Of a stretch of 64,000 nucleotides of DNA, positions 44,567-55,196 are shown one piece after another. This DNA is from Streptomyces rubradiris (lineage in GTDB: Bacteria > Actinomycetota > Actinomycetes > Streptomycetales > Streptomycetaceae), in contig NZ_BNEA01000015.1 of the NCBI RefSeq assembly GCF_016860525.1, positions 1,364,001-1,428,000 of the forward strand. The letters are read 5' to 3'. The notes under the pieces are model-generated. The model ran no database searches. It saw nothing but the letters and a program-made list of their open reading frames with translations, and had not been told where the DNA came from. Position numbers and translations under genes: made by a program. Numbering within the stretch: the first letter of the stretch is position 1; each line of letters starts with the position of its first letter.

Positions 44567-46642
44567 ATGACGACGCAGACCTCAGACGGCTTCGAGTGGA
44601 CCGACCTCGACCGGCGTGCCGTGGACACCGCCCGGCTTCTCGCGGCCGACGCGGTCCAGAAGGTGGGCAACGGGCACCCCGGCACCGCGATGAGCCTGGC
44701 ACCTGCCGCGTACACGATCTTTCAGAAGGTGATGCGTCACGACCCGGCGGACCCCGAGTGGACCGGCCGTGACCGCTTCGTCCTCTCCCCCGGCCACACC
44801 TCGCTGACCCTCTACACCCAGCTGTTCCTCGCCGGGTACGAGCTGGAGCTGGACGACCTGAAGGCGTTCCGCACGCACGGCTCGAAGACGCCGGGCCACC
44901 CCGAGTACGGCCACACCGCCGGTGTGGAGACCACCACCGGCCCGCTCGGCCAGGGCGTGGCCAACGCCGTCGGCATGGCGATGGCCGCCCGCTACGAGCG
45001 CGGCCTGTTCGACCCGGACGCCCCGGCCGGCACCTCCCCCTTCGACCACACCATCTGGGCGATCGTCTCCGACGGCGACCTCCAGGAGGGCGTCTCCGCC
45101 GAGGCGTCCTCGCTGGCCGGCCACCAGAAGCTCGGCAACCTGGTCTTCCTCTACGACGACAACCACATCTCCATCGAGGGCGACACCGCGACCGCCTTCT
45201 CCGAGGACGTGCTCAAGCGGTACGAGGCCTACGGCTGGCACACCCAGCGGATCGAGCCCACCGCCGAGGGCGACATCGACGCCCCCGCCCTGTACCGGGC
45301 GCTGAAGGCCGCGCAGGCCGAGACCGGCCGGCCCTCCATCATCGCGATGCGCACGATCATCGCCTGGCCCGCCCCGAACGCGCGGAACACCGAGGCCTCC
45401 CACGGCTCCGCGCTCGGCGAGGAGGAGATCGCCGCCACCAAGCGCCTGCTCGGCTTCGACCCGGAGCAGACCTTCGAGGTGTCCGACGAGGTCCTCAAGC
45501 ACACCCGCCGGGCCCTGGACCGCGGTGCCGAGGCGCACGCGGCCTGGGACAAGCGGATCGCCGAGTGGCGCGCCGCCCAGCCGGAGCGGGCCGAGCTGTT
45601 CGACCGGGTGAGCAAGGGCGAGCTGCCCGCGGGCTGGGAGGACGCCCTGCCTGTCTTCGAGGAGGGCAAGTCGGTCGCCACCCGCGCCGCCTCCGGCAAG
45701 GTGCTCCAGGCGCTCGGCCCCGTCATCCCCGAGCTGTGGGGCGGCTCCGCCGACCTGGCCGGCTCGAACAACACCACCATCGACAAGACCAGCTCCTTCC
45801 TGCCGCAGGGCAACCCGCTGCCCGAGGCCGACCCGTACGGCCGTACCGTGCACTTCGGCATCCGCGAGTTCTCCATGGCCGCGGAGATGAACGGCATCGC
45901 CCTGCACGGCAACACCCGGATCTACGGCGGCACCTTCCTCGTCTTCTCCGACTACATGCGCAACGCCGTGCGGATGTCGGCGCTGATGCAGCTGCCGGTG
46001 ACGTACGTGTGGACGCACGACTCCATCGGGCTCGGCGAGGACGGCCCCACCCACCAGCCGGTCGAGCACCTGGCCTCGCTGCGCGCGATCCCTGGGCTGA
46101 ACGTCGTCCGCCCGGCCGACGCCAACGAGACCGCGATCGTCTGGGCCGAGATCCTGAAGAGGCACGCCACCCACCCGGCCCCGCACGGGCTCGCGCTGAC
46201 CCGCCAGGGCGTGCCGGTGTACGCGCCCGACGAGGACGCGGCCAAGGGCGGCTACGTGCTGCGCGAGTCCTCGACGGAGGTCCCGGAGGTGATCATCATC
46301 GCGACGGGCTCCGAGGTGCACCTCGCCGTGGCCGCGCGGGAGCTGCTGGAGGCCGCGGGCACCGGTACCCGCGTGGTGTCGATGCCGTCCGTGGAGTGGT
46401 TCGAGGAGCAGCCGCGCGAGTACCGCGAGCGGGTGCTGCCGCCGGCCGTGAAGGCCCGGGTCGCCGTCGAGGCCGGGATCGGCCTGACCTGGTACCGCTA
46501 CGTGGGCGACGCCGGACGCGTCGTCTCGCTGGAGCACTTCGGCGCCTCCGCGGACGCCAAGACCCTGTTCGCCGAGTACGGCTTCACCCCCGAGAACGTC
46601 GCCGCGAAGGCCCGCGAGTCGCTCGCCGCCGCGCGCGCCTGA
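44567..46642 (+). CDS. tkt: Transketolase
   Basis: The product is 691 aa. It moves two-carbon ketol units between sugar phosphates in the pentose phosphate pathway using thiamine diphosphate. Hallmarks: [13 protein letters not shown] near residue 34, the ThDP motif [34 protein letters not shown] and [18 protein letters not shown]. The ATG at 44567 is preferred over a TTG at 44561 because CGAGGA is correctly spaced. It is first of six co-directional sugar-phosphate genes. Confidence 0.96.
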   Translation: MTTQTSDGFEWTDLDRRAVDTARLLAADAVQKVGNGHPGTAMSLAPAAYTIFQKVMRHDPADPEWTGRDRFVLSPGHTSLTLYTQLFLAGYELELDDLKAFRTHGSKTPGHPEYGHTAGVETTTGPLGQGVANAVGMAMAARYERGLFDPDAPAGTSPFDHTIWAIVSDGDLQEGVSAEASSLAGHQKLGNLVFLYDDNHISIEGDTATAFSEDVLKRYEAYGWHTQRIEPTAEGDIDAPALYRALKAAQAETGRPSIIAMRTIIAWPAPNARNTEASHGSALGEEEIAATKRLLGFDPEQTFEVSDEVLKHTRRALDRGAEAHAAWDKRIAEWRAAQPERAELFDRVSKGELPAGWEDALPVFEEGKSVATRAASGKVLQALGPVIPELWGGSADLAGSNNTTIDKTSSFLPQGNPLPEADPYGRTVHFGIREFSMAAEMNGIALHGNTRIYGGTFLVFSDYMRNAVRMSALMQLPVTYVWTHDSIGLGEDGPTHQPVEHLASLRAIPGLNVVRPADANETAIVWAEILKRHATHPAPHGLALTRQGVPVYAPDEDAAKGGYVLRESSTEVPEVIIIATGSEVHLAVAARELLEAAGTGTRVVSMPSVEWFEEQPREYRERVLPPAVKARVAVEAGIGLTWYRYVGDAGRVVSLEHFGASADAKTLFAEYGFTPENVAAKARESLAAARA

Positions 46643-46700
46643 CACCGACCCCACCGAAACCGGCGCACACCGCGCCCGATACCGACGCAGAAGTAGAAAG

Positions 46701-47846
46701 ATGAGCACAGTGACCGAAGCAATCGCGACCCCGGGAGCCCTCAAGCGCCTCGCCGACGAGGGCGTGTCCATCTGGCTGGACGACCTGTCGCGCAAGCGGA
46801 TCACCTCGGGCAGCCTCGCCGAGCTGGTGGCGAGCGGGAGCGCCGTCGGTGTCACCACCAACCCCTCGATCTTCCAGGCCGCCATCGGCTCCGGCGAGGG
46901 TTACGAGGAGCAGCTCGCCGACCTCGCCGTCCGCGGGGTCACGGTGGACGAGGCCGTGCGGATGATGACCACCGCCGACGTGCGCGCCGCGGCCGACATC
47001 CTGCGGGACGTGTACGACGCCACCGGCGGGCGGGACGGCCGGGTCTCCATCGAGGTCGACCCGCGCCTGGCCCACCACACCGAGGCCACCGTCGCCGAGG
47101 CCAAGCAGCTGGCCTGGCTGGTCGACCGGCCCAACGTGATGATCAAGATCCCGGCGACCAAGGCCGGCCTGCCCGCGATCACCGAGGTGATCGGCCTGGG
47201 CATCAGCGTCAACGTGACCCTGATCTTCTCCCTGGAGCGCTACCGCGAGGTCATGGCCGCCTACCTGGCCGGCCTGGAGAAGGCCCGCGAGCGCGGCATC
47301 GACCTGTCGACCATCCACTCGGTGGCGTCCTTCTTCGTCTCCCGCGTGGACAGCGAGATCGACAAGCGGCTGACCGCCCTCGGCACCGAAGAAGCCCTGG
47401 CCCTCAAGGGCCGTGCGGCCCTCGCCAACGCCCGGCTGGCCTACGAGGCGTACGAGGAGGTCTTCGCCTCCGGCCGCTGGCAGGCCCTCGCGGAGGCGGG
47501 CGCCCACAAGCAGCGCCCGCTGTGGGCCTCCACCGGTGTGAAGGACCCGGCGTACAAGGACACCCTGTACGTGGACGAGCTGGTCGCGCCCGGCACGGTC
47601 AACACCATGCCCGAGGCCACCCTGAACGCCGTCGCCGACCACGGCGAGATCACCGGCGACACGGTGACCGGCGGCTACGCACAGGCCCGCGCCGACCTGG
47701 CCGCCGTGGAGCGGCTCGGCATCTCCTACGACCAGGTCGTCCAGCAGCTGGAGGACGAGGGCGTGGCGAAGTTCGAGGCGGCCTGGCAGGAGCTGCTGGA
47801 CGCCGTCGCCACGTCCCTGAAGAGCAAGGGAGCTGACGCCCGATGA
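46701..47846 (+). CDS. tal: Transaldolase
   Basis: The product is 381 aa, the longer actinobacterial transaldolase type. It transfers a dihydroxyacetone unit between sugar phosphates through a Schiff base. The active-site lysine is in [15 protein letters not shown], preceded by [12 protein letters not shown] and [10 protein letters not shown]. It lies 58 bp after tkt and overlaps zwf by four bases. Confidence 0.96.
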   Translation: MSTVTEAIATPGALKRLADEGVSIWLDDLSRKRITSGSLAELVASGSAVGVTTNPSIFQAAIGSGEGYEEQLADLAVRGVTVDEAVRMMTTADVRAAADILRDVYDATGGRDGRVSIEVDPRLAHHTEATVAEAKQLAWLVDRPNVMIKIPATKAGLPAITEVIGLGISVNVTLIFSLERYREVMAAYLAGLEKARERGIDLSTIHSVASFFVSRVDSEIDKRLTALGTEEALALKGRAALANARLAYEAYEEVFASGRWQALAEAGAHKQRPLWASTGVKDPAYKDTLYVDELVAPGTVNTMPEATLNAVADHGEITGDTVTGGYAQARADLAAVERLGISYDQVVQQLEDEGVAKFEAAWQELLDAVATSLKSKGADAR

Positions 47847-49429
47847 CCGACAACGCCCCCGCCGCCCAGGCGTCCGACGAGGTGCGCGTGCCGGTGATCC
47901 CGGCCGCCGACTGGGCGAACCCGCTGCGGGACGCCCGCGACCGCCGGCTGCCCCGCATCGCCGGGCCGTCGGGCCTGGTCATCTTCGGGGTGACCGGCGA
48001 CCTGTCCCGCAAGAAGCTGATGCCGGCCGTCTACGACCTGGCCAACCGCGGACTGCTGCCGCCGGGCTTCTCCCTCGTCGGGTTCGCCCGCCGCGAGTGG
48101 GAGGACCAGGACTTCGCGCAGGTCGTCCACGACGCCGTGCGCGAGCACGCCCGCACCCCGTTCCGCGAGGAGGTGTGGCAGCAGCTCGCCGAGGGCATGC
48201 GGTTCATCCCCGGCGACTTCGACGACGACACCGCCTTCAAGCAGCTGAGGGACGCCGTCGAGGAGCTGGACGCCTCCCGGGGCACCGGCGGCAACTTCGC
48301 CTTCTACCTCTCGGTGCCGCCGAAGTTCTTCCCGAAGGTCGTGCAGCAGCTGAAGAAGCACGGCCTGGCGAACCCGCCCGAGGGCTCCTGGCGCCGCGCG
48401 GTCATCGAGAAGCCGTTCGGCCACGACCTGGCCAGCGCGTGCGAGCTGAACACGATCGTGCACGAGGTGTTCGAGCCGGACCAGGTGTTCCGGATCGACC
48501 ACTACCTCGGCAAGGAGACCGTCCAGAACATCCTGGCGCTGCGCTTCGCCAACCAGATGTACGAGCCGATCTGGAACCGGTCCTACGTCGACCACGTGCA
48601 GATCACCATGGCCGAGGACATCGGCATCGGCGGCCGGGCCGGCTACTACGACGGCATCGGCGCCGCCCGCGACGTCATCCAGAACCACCTGCTCCAGCTG
48701 ATGGCGCTCACCGCCATGGAGGAGCCGATCGCGTTCGACGCCGAGGCGCTGCTCACCGAGAAGCTGAAGGTGCTGAAGTCGGTACGGCTGCCGGAGGACC
48801 TGGGCCGGCACACCGTGCGCGGCCAGTACGCGCCCGGCTGGCAGGGTGGCGAGAAGGTCGTCGGCTACCTCCAGGAGGACGGCATCGACCCCAAGTCGAA
48901 GACCGACACCTACGCCGCGATCAAGCTGGGCATCGACAACCGCCGCTGGGCGGGCGTCCCCTTCTACCTGCGCACCGGCAAGCGGCTGGGCCGCCGGGTC
49001 ACCGAGATCGCGGTGGTCTTCAAGCGGGCCCCGCACTCCCCGTTCGACTCCACCGCCACCGAGGAGCTCGGTCAGAACGCCATCGTCATCCGCGTCCAGC
49101 CCGACGAGGGCATGACCGTCCGGTTCGGGTCGAAGGTGCCGGGCACCTCGATGGAGATCCGGGACGTGTCCATGGACTTCGCCTACGGCGAGTCGTTCAC
49201 CGAGTCGAGCCCGGAGGCGTACGAGCGGCTCATCCTGGACGTGCTGCTCGGCGACGCCAACCTCTTCCCGCGTCACCAGGAAGTGGAGGAGTCCTGGAAG
49301 ATCCTCGACCCGATCGAGGAGTACTGGGCGGCGCACGGCAGGCCGGCGCAGTACGCGTCGGGCAGCTGGGGACCGAGGGAAGCCGACGAGATGCTCGCAC
49401 GAGACGGACGGAGCTGGCGCAGGCCATGA
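47843..49429 (+). CDS. zwf: Glucose-6-phosphate 1-dehydrogenase
   Basis: The product is 528 aa. It oxidises glucose 6-phosphate to 6-phosphogluconolactone, producing NADPH. The nucleotide-binding [14 protein letters not shown] motif lies near residues 50-63 and the active-site signature [13 protein letters not shown] near 216-228. It overlaps tal and opcA by four bases each. No 6-phosphogluconolactonase gene (pgl) follows, so that step must be encoded elsewhere. Confidence 0.96.
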   Translation: MTDNAPAAQASDEVRVPVIPAADWANPLRDARDRRLPRIAGPSGLVIFGVTGDLSRKKLMPAVYDLANRGLLPPGFSLVGFARREWEDQDFAQVVHDAVREHARTPFREEVWQQLAEGMRFIPGDFDDDTAFKQLRDAVEELDASRGTGGNFAFYLSVPPKFFPKVVQQLKKHGLANPPEGSWRRAVIEKPFGHDLASACELNTIVHEVFEPDQVFRIDHYLGKETVQNILALRFANQMYEPIWNRSYVDHVQITMAEDIGIGGRAGYYDGIGAARDVIQNHLLQLMALTAMEEPIAFDAEALLTEKLKVLKSVRLPEDLGRHTVRGQYAPGWQGGEKVVGYLQEDGIDPKSKTDTYAAIKLGIDNRRWAGVPFYLRTGKRLGRRVTEIAVVFKRAPHSPFDSTATEELGQNAIVIRVQPDEGMTVRFGSKVPGTSMEIRDVSMDFAYGESFTESSPEAYERLILDVLLGDANLFPRHQEVEESWKILDPIEEYWAAHGRPAQYASGSWGPREADEMLARDGRSWRRP

Positions 49430-50352
49430 AGATCGACCTGACCGACACCACGGCAAGCAAGATCAACAAGGCGTTGGTGCGGGGCCGCCGCGCCATCGGG
49501 ACGCCCGCCGTGGGCATGGTCCTGACGATGGTCATCGTCACGGACGAGGAGAACGCCTACGACTCGATCAAGGCCGCCGAGGACGCCTCGCGCGAACACC
49601 CCTCGCGGACCCTGGTCGTCATCAAGCGGCACGCCCGCACCCTGCGCGACCGCACCCACTCCCGGCTGGACGCCGAGGTACGGGTCGGCTCCGAGGCCGG
49701 CACCGGCGAGACGGTGGTGCTGCGCACCTACGGCGAGGTGTCCGACCACGCCGACTCGGTGGTGCTGCCGCTGCTGCTGCCGGACGCCCCGGTCGTCGTG
49801 TGGTGGCCGGTGGACGCCCCCGAGGCCCCGGCCAAGGACCCGCTGGGCGCGCTCGCCCAGCGCCGGATCACCGACCTGTACGCCGTCGAACGGCCGCTGG
49901 AGGTCCTCGACACCCGCGCCCGCTGCTACGCGCCCGGCGACACCGACCTGGCCTGGACCCGGCTGACGCTGTGGCGGTCGATGCTGGCCGCCGCCCTGGA
50001 CCAGGCCCGGGTGCCGGTCACCTCGGCGGCCGTGGAGGCGGAGGCCGACAACCCCAGCGCCGAGCTGCTCGCGCGCTGGCTGGAGGCCCGCCTGAAGGTG
50101 TCCGTGGACCGGGTGCACAGCGCCGGCCCGTTCGTGACGGCCGTCCGGCTCGGCACCGCGAACGGCGACATCGTCGTGGACCGGCCCGAGGGCCCGCTGG
50201 CCACGCTGAGCCTGCCCGGCCAGCCGCCGCGCACCCTCGCCCTGAAGGTCCGCGCCACTTCCGAACTCATCGCCGAGGAGCTGCGCCGCCTCGACGCCGA
50301 CGAGATGTACGCCATCGCCCTCCAGGGCGAGGCCCCCAAGGAGAACGCCTGA
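49426..50352 (+). CDS. opcA: Glucose-6-phosphate dehydrogenase assembly protein OpcA
   Basis: The product is 308 aa. In cyanobacteria and actinobacteria OpcA promotes assembly or activation of G6PDH. The start ATG overlaps the zwf stop (ATGA), which fixes it. The protein has the family core [14 protein letters not shown], then [17 protein letters not shown] and [14 protein letters not shown]. Confidence 0.93.
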   Translation: MKIDLTDTTASKINKALVRGRRAIGTPAVGMVLTMVIVTDEENAYDSIKAAEDASREHPSRTLVVIKRHARTLRDRTHSRLDAEVRVGSEAGTGETVVLRTYGEVSDHADSVVLPLLLPDAPVVVWWPVDAPEAPAKDPLGALAQRRITDLYAVERPLEVLDTRARCYAPGDTDLAWTRLTLWRSMLAAALDQARVPVTSAAVEAEADNPSAELLARWLEARLKVSVDRVHSAGPFVTAVRLGTANGDIVVDRPEGPLATLSLPGQPPRTLALKVRATSELIAEELRRLDADEMYAIALQGEAPKENA

Positions 50353-50353
50353 G

Positions 50354-52006
50354 ATGGCAGAGTTCCCGAAGCTCACCCACCGCCCCGAGTGGACGGCCCT
50401 CGCCGACCACCGCGCCCAGGGCCGCCCGCACCTGCGGGAGCTGTTCGCGGCGGACCCCGGCCGCGCCGAGCGGTACGTCGTACGGGTCGGCGACCTGTAC
50501 ATCGACTACAGCAAGCACCTGATCACCGACGAGACCCTGGCCCTGCTCCAGGAACTCGCCGCCGCCACCGGCGTGTTCGCGCTGCGGGACGCCATGTTCC
50601 GCGGCGAGCGGATCAACGTCACGGAGGACCGGGCGGTGCTGCACACCGCGCTGCGCGCCCCGCGGGACGCCGTGATCGAGGTCGACGGCGAGAACGTCGT
50701 GCCCAAGGTGCACGCGGTGCTGGACAAGATGGCCGGCTTCGCCGACCGGGTCCGCTCCGGCGAGTGGACCGGGCACACCGGCCGGCCGATCCGCAACGTC
50801 GTCAACATCGGCATCGGCGGCTCCGACCTCGGCCCCGCGATGGCCTACGAGGCGCTGCGCCCGTACACCGCGCGCGACCTGACCTTCCGGTTCGTGTCGA
50901 ACGTGGACGGCGCCGACCTGCACGAGGCGGTCCGCGACCTGGACCCGGCCGAGACGCTGTTCATCGTCGCGTCCAAGACGTTCACGACGATCGAGACGAT
51001 CACGAACGCCACCTCGGCACGCTCCTGGCTGCTGGATGCCTTCGACGGCGACGAGAAGGCCGTGGCGAAGCACTTCGTGGCGCTGTCGACGAACGCCGGG
51101 AAGGTCGCGGAGTTCGGCATCGACACGGACAACATGTTCGAGTTCTGGGACTGGGTCGGCGGCCGGTACTCCTACGACTCCGCGATCGGCCTGTCCCTGA
51201 TGATCGCGATCGGCCCGGACCGGTTCCGGGAGATGCTCGACGGCTTCCGTCTGATGGACGAGCACTTCCGCACCGCGCCCGCCGAGGCCAACGCGCCGCT
51301 GCTGCTGGGCCTGCTGGGCATCTGGTACGGCAACTTCCACGACGCCCAGTCGCACGCGGTGCTGCCGTACTCGCACTACCTGTCGAAGTTCACCGCCTAC
51401 CTCCAGCAGCTGGACATGGAGTCCAACGGCAAGTCGGTGCAGCGCGACGGCAGGCCGGTGGACTGGCAGACCGGGCCGGTGGTGTGGGGCACGCCCGGCA
51501 CCAACGGGCAGCACGCCTACTACCAGTTGATCCACCAGGGCACCAGGCTGATCCCGGCGGACTTCATCGGCTTCGCCCGGCCCGTCGGCGAACTGAGCGA
51601 GGAACTCAAGGCCCAGCACGACCTGTTGATGGCCAACTTCTTCGCCCAGACCCAGGCGCTGGCGTTCGGCAAGACCGCCGACGAGGTCCGCGCGGAGGGC
51701 GTCGCCGAGGAGCAGGTGGCGCACCGCACCTTCCGCGGCGACCACCCCACCACCACCGTCCTGGCCACCGAGCTGACCCCGTCCGTGCTGGGCCAGCTGA
51801 TCGCGCTGTACGAGCACAAGGTGTTCGTCCAGGGCGCGGTGTGGAACATCGACTCCTTCGACCAGTGGGGCGTGGAGCTCGGCAAGGTCCTCGCCAAGAA
51901 GGTCGAACCCGCGCTCACCGAGGGCGCCGACGTCCCCGGTCTCGACCCGTCCAGCACGGCCCTCGTCGCCGCCTACCGCACCCTCAAGAACGCATCGGAG
52001 AACTGA
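50354..52006 (+). CDS. pgi: Glucose-6-phosphate isomerase
   Basis: The product is 550 aa. It interconverts glucose 6-phosphate and fructose 6-phosphate. Signatures are [32 protein letters not shown], the family block [17 protein letters not shown] and the C-terminal active-site region [11 protein letters not shown]. It begins one base after opcA ends. Its place in the operon allows recycling of fructose 6-phosphate back into the oxidative branch. Confidence 0.96.
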   Translation: MAEFPKLTHRPEWTALADHRAQGRPHLRELFAADPGRAERYVVRVGDLYIDYSKHLITDETLALLQELAAATGVFALRDAMFRGERINVTEDRAVLHTALRAPRDAVIEVDGENVVPKVHAVLDKMAGFADRVRSGEWTGHTGRPIRNVVNIGIGGSDLGPAMAYEALRPYTARDLTFRFVSNVDGADLHEAVRDLDPAETLFIVASKTFTTIETITNATSARSWLLDAFDGDEKAVAKHFVALSTNAGKVAEFGIDTDNMFEFWDWVGGRYSYDSAIGLSLMIAIGPDRFREMLDGFRLMDEHFRTAPAEANAPLLLGLLGIWYGNFHDAQSHAVLPYSHYLSKFTAYLQQLDMESNGKSVQRDGRPVDWQTGPVVWGTPGTNGQHAYYQLIHQGTRLIPADFIGFARPVGELSEELKAQHDLLMANFFAQTQALAFGKTADEVRAEGVAEEQVAHRTFRGDHPTTTVLATELTPSVLGQLIALYEHKVFVQGAVWNIDSFDQWGVELGKVLAKKVEPALTEGADVPGLDPSSTALVAAYRTLKNASEN

Positions 52007-52008
52007 TC

Positions 52009-52887
52009 ATGCAGCTCGGTCTCATCGGCCTCGGCAAGATGGGCGGCAACATGCGCGAGCGGATCCGCCGCGCCGGCCACACCGTCATCGGCTACGACCG
52101 CAACCCGGAGGTCTCCGACGTCAAGAGCCTCGCCGAACTGGTCGAGAAGCTCGACGCGCCCCGCCATGTGTGGGTGATGGTCCCGGCCGGCACCGCCACC
52201 CAGACCGTCATCGACGAACTCGGCGACCTGCTGGAGCCCGGTGACACGGTCATCGACGGCGGCAACTCCCGCTGGACGGACGACGAGAAGCACGCCGCCG
52301 CGCTCGGCATCAAGGGCATCGGCTTCGTCGACGCCGGTGTCTCCGGCGGTGTGTGGGGCCTGAAGAACGGCTACGCGCTCATGGTCGGCGGCGAGAAGGA
52401 GCACGTGGACCGGTTGCGGCCGATCTTCGACGCGCTCAAGCCGGAGGGCCCGTACGGCTATGTGCACGCGGGCCGCGTCGGCGCCGGGCACTTCTCCAAG
52501 ATGGTCCACAACGGCATCGAGTACGCCATGATGCAGGCCTACGCCGAGGGCTGGGAACTGCTGGAGAAGGTGCATTCCGTGGACAACGTCCGCGAGGTGT
52601 TCCGCTCCTGGCAGGAGGGCACGGTCATCCGTTCCTGGCTGCTGGACCTCGCGGTCAACGCCCTGGACGAGGACGAGCACCTGGAGGGTCTGCGCGGGTA
52701 CGCGGAGGACTCCGGCGAAGGTCGCTGGACGGTGGAGGCGGCCATCGACAACGCCGTGCCGCTGCCCGCGATCACCGCGTCCCTCTTCGCGCGGTTCGCC
52801 TCCCGGCAGGACGACTCCCCGCAGATGAAGATGATCGCCGCGCTGCGCAACCAGTTCGGCGGCCACGCGGTCGAGAAGAAGGGCTGA
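52009..52887 (+). CDS. gnd: 6-phosphogluconate dehydrogenase (decarboxylating), short form
   Basis: The product is 292 aa, the short, YqeC/GntZ-like form (about 300 aa rather than 470). It converts 6-phosphogluconate to ribulose 5-phosphate. The NAD(P)-binding start GLIGLGKMGGNM, substrate loops DGGNSRW and DAGVSGGVWGLKNGY and catalytic VGAGHFSKMVHNGIEY are present. It begins two bases after pgi. The cofactor preference is not certain. Confidence 0.94.
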   Translation: MQLGLIGLGKMGGNMRERIRRAGHTVIGYDRNPEVSDVKSLAELVEKLDAPRHVWVMVPAGTATQTVIDELGDLLEPGDTVIDGGNSRWTDDEKHAAALGIKGIGFVDAGVSGGVWGLKNGYALMVGGEKEHVDRLRPIFDALKPEGPYGYVHAGRVGAGHFSKMVHNGIEYAMMQAYAEGWELLEKVHSVDNVREVFRSWQEGTVIRSWLLDLAVNALDEDEHLEGLRGYAEDSGEGRWTVEAAIDNAVPLPAITASLFARFASRQDDSPQMKMIAALRNQFGGHAVEKKG

Positions 52888-52893
52888 CCCGCC

Positions 52894-53481
52894 GTGGGGG
52901 ACCTCCTGCTGGTCCGCCACGGTGAGACGGAGTGGAGCAGGTCGGGACAGCACACCAGCTGGACCGACCTGCCGCTGACCGGACAGGGCGAGGAACAGGC
53001 CAAGTCCCTCGCCCCGCTCCTCACCGGCCGGACCTATGCCCGCGCGCTGTCCAGCCCGCTGAGCCGCGCGCTGCGCACCGCCGAACTGGCCGGCATACCC
53101 GGGATCGAGCCCGATCCCGACCTGCACGAGTGGGACTACGGCGGCTACGAGGGCGTCACCACCGTCGAGATCCACCGCACCCGCCCGGACTGGGACCTGT
53201 GGACCGACGGCGTCCGGCCCGGCCCGGAGGGCCACCCGGGCGAGTCCCCGGCCGAGGTCGGCGCCCGCGCCGACCGGGTCCTGGCCCGCGTGGCACCGGC
53301 GCTGGCGGAGGGGGACGTGGTCCTCGTCGCCCACGCCCACTTCCTGCGCGTCCTCACCGCCCGCCGCCTGGGCCTGCCGCCCGCCGACGGCCGCCTGTTC
53401 CGGCTGGCCACGGGCACGGTCAGCCGCCTGTCCACGGAACACGGCCACCCGGTGATCGCGGAGTGGAACGTCCGGCCGTAG
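52894..53481 (+). CDS. Histidine phosphatase superfamily protein
   Basis: The product is 195 aa from a GTG start. The phosphohistidine motif LLVRHGETEWS is at residues 5-15 and the second catalytic His in VLVAHAHFLRVL near 144-155. It is related to phosphoglycerate mutase and acid phosphatases. It lies six bases after gnd, so it is the last gene of the pentose phosphate operon and probably hydrolyses a sugar phosphate. Confidence 0.9.
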   Translation: MGDLLLVRHGETEWSRSGQHTSWTDLPLTGQGEEQAKSLAPLLTGRTYARALSSPLSRALRTAELAGIPGIEPDPDLHEWDYGGYEGVTTVEIHRTRPDWDLWTDGVRPGPEGHPGESPAEVGARADRVLARVAPALAEGDVVLVAHAHFLRVLTARRLGLPPADGRLFRLATGTVSRLSTEHGHPVIAEWNVRP

Positions 53482-53499
53482 CCGCCGCGCGTCCGTGCG

Positions 53500-53525
53500 C
53501 CCCTGGTCCGCCGCCGGACCAGGGG
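53500..53525 (+). terminator. Terminator of the pentose-phosphate operon
   Basis: A perfect 11-bp stem (CCCCTGGTCCG with CGGACCAGGGG) and a 4-base loop lie 19 bp past the histidine phosphatase stop. Confidence 0.85.
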
Positions 53526-53717
53526 CTGTGGTGTCCGTGGAGGCCGGGGCCGGTCCGGGCGGCGCCCGGCGGCGGCGAGCCCCCTTGCGCTCCGGTTCGG
53601 CCGGCCCCGGCGGCGCACCGTACGAGGTGCGGGCGGCCCACGGACCCGCCCCCCCTGAAGTGGCCGGCGCCGACAGGCCGTTTGACAGGCGCTTCGTCCC
53701 CGGGCGAGAGTCCGCCG

Positions 53718-55181
53718 GTGGAGATCGACGATCTGACGGCGGCCGAGGAGCGGGTGTGGCGGGCGTTTCCGCGCGGGGAGTTCGTGGACTTCCGGGAGAC
53801 GGCCGACGAGGACCCCGCCGACGCGGCGGGGTGGGGGCCCGAACGGACCGTGCGGGCCGAAGTGTTGCGGGCGCTGCTGCTCGACGGGGAGCGCCGGGAC
53901 GGGGAGATACCGTCGATGAGCGTGGCGGGCGCCCGGATCACCGGACGGCTCGATCTGCAGTACGCGACGATCGACCACCCGGTGCGGCTGCGCCACTGCC
54001 ACTTCGACGAGGCCCCGCGCTGCTACGCCGCCCGGCTGCGTGAGCTGAACCTCAGCGAGTCCGTGCTGCCCGGCCTGGTCGCCCACGCCGTGCAGGTGGA
54101 CGGGGTGGTGCGGCTGACCCGTGCCCGGTGCCACGGCACGCTGCGGCTCGGCGGCGCCCGGATCACCGGCAGCCTGTACCTGGAGGGCGCCGAGGTGGCC
54201 GCGCCGGGCGCCGCGGAGCCGGTGCTCCAGCTCAACCAGGCGGTGCTCGGCGCCGACCTGTGGGCGCCGGGCCTGCGCACCGAGGGACAGATACGCCTCA
54301 ACGGCGCGAGCGTCGCCGGGTCGTTGAACCTCAACGGGGCCCGGCTCGGCAACCCCGGGAACGCCGCGCTCGACGCGGAGACGCTCACCGTCGAAGGGGA
54401 CATGCTGGTCCGGGACGCCGAGGTGCGCGGCTGGACGGGCCTGCGCGGCGCCCGGATCGCGGGGCGGCTCGACCTGTCGTACACCCGGCTCGCGCACCCG
54501 GGCGGTACGGCGCTGCGGGCCGGCAGCTCCACCATCGGGGAGCTGTGGCTGCGCAAGGCCCCGCCCATGGAGGGCGCCCTGAATCTGCGCCGCGCCCAGC
54601 TCGACGTACTGCTGCTGGAGCCGGCCTCGGTGCCTGAGACGGTGCTGCTCGGCGACCTGACGTACACCTCGCTCGTCCCGCACGAGCCGGCCGAGCGCCG
54701 GCTGCCCATGCTCCGGCGCGAGCGCGACGGGTATGTGCCGCACACCTACGAGCAGTTGACGGCCGCCTACCGGCGGGTCGGCGACGATCACGCGGCCCGG
54801 CTGGTGCAGCTCGCCAAGCAGCGCCGGCACCGGCACACGCTGCCCTGGTACGGGCGGCTGTGGGGCCTGGTCCAGGACGTCACCGTGGGCTACGGCTTCC
54901 GGCCGCTGCGTGCCGCCGGCTGGCTGCTGTCGCTGCTCGCGCTCGGCTCCCTCGCCTTCGCGCTGCACCATCCGCGTCCGCTGAAGGCGGGCGAGGCGCC
55001 GCCGTTCCACCCGGTGTTCTACACCCTCGACCTGCTGCTGCCGGTGATCTCCTTCGGGCAGGACTCCGCGTTCGCGCCGCACGGCGCGTACCAGGTGCTG
55101 GCCTACGTGCTGGTGCTCACCGGGTGGATCCTGGCGACGACGGTGATCGCCGGTGTCACCCGCACCGTCAGCCGCCAGTGA
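53718..55181 (+). CDS. Membrane protein with a long repeat (beta-helix-like) domain
   Basis: The product is 487 aa. Residues from about 70 to 320 are built from degenerate repeats of the type A-x-I-x-G-x-L-x-L (ARITGRLDLQYATI, ARITGSLYLEGAEV, ASVAGSLNLNGARL, ARIAGRLDLSYTRL), resembling a pentapeptide-like or other solenoid. Two to three transmembrane helices close the protein (about 397-415 and 455-480). Similar Streptomyces proteins are often labelled oxidoreductase without evidence; I see no such motif. A GTG start at 53718 is used. It is monocistronic, upstream of and convergent with the glycosyltransferase genes. Confidence 0.78.
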   Translation: MEIDDLTAAEERVWRAFPRGEFVDFRETADEDPADAAGWGPERTVRAEVLRALLLDGERRDGEIPSMSVAGARITGRLDLQYATIDHPVRLRHCHFDEAPRCYAARLRELNLSESVLPGLVAHAVQVDGVVRLTRARCHGTLRLGGARITGSLYLEGAEVAAPGAAEPVLQLNQAVLGADLWAPGLRTEGQIRLNGASVAGSLNLNGARLGNPGNAALDAETLTVEGDMLVRDAEVRGWTGLRGARIAGRLDLSYTRLAHPGGTALRAGSSTIGELWLRKAPPMEGALNLRRAQLDVLLLEPASVPETVLLGDLTYTSLVPHEPAERRLPMLRRERDGYVPHTYEQLTAAYRRVGDDHAARLVQLAKQRRHRHTLPWYGRLWGLVQDVTVGYGFRPLRAAGWLLSLLALGSLAFALHHPRPLKAGEAPPFHPVFYTLDLLLPVISFGQDSAFAPHGAYQVLAYVLVLTGWILATTVIAGVTRTVSRQ

Positions 55182-55196
55182 GGCGCGCCCGCGCGG

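Noticed and set aside
48097..49425. Long N-terminal extension of OpcA
   Set aside because: It is an alternative frame of zwf; OpcA begins at 49426 with a four-base overlap.
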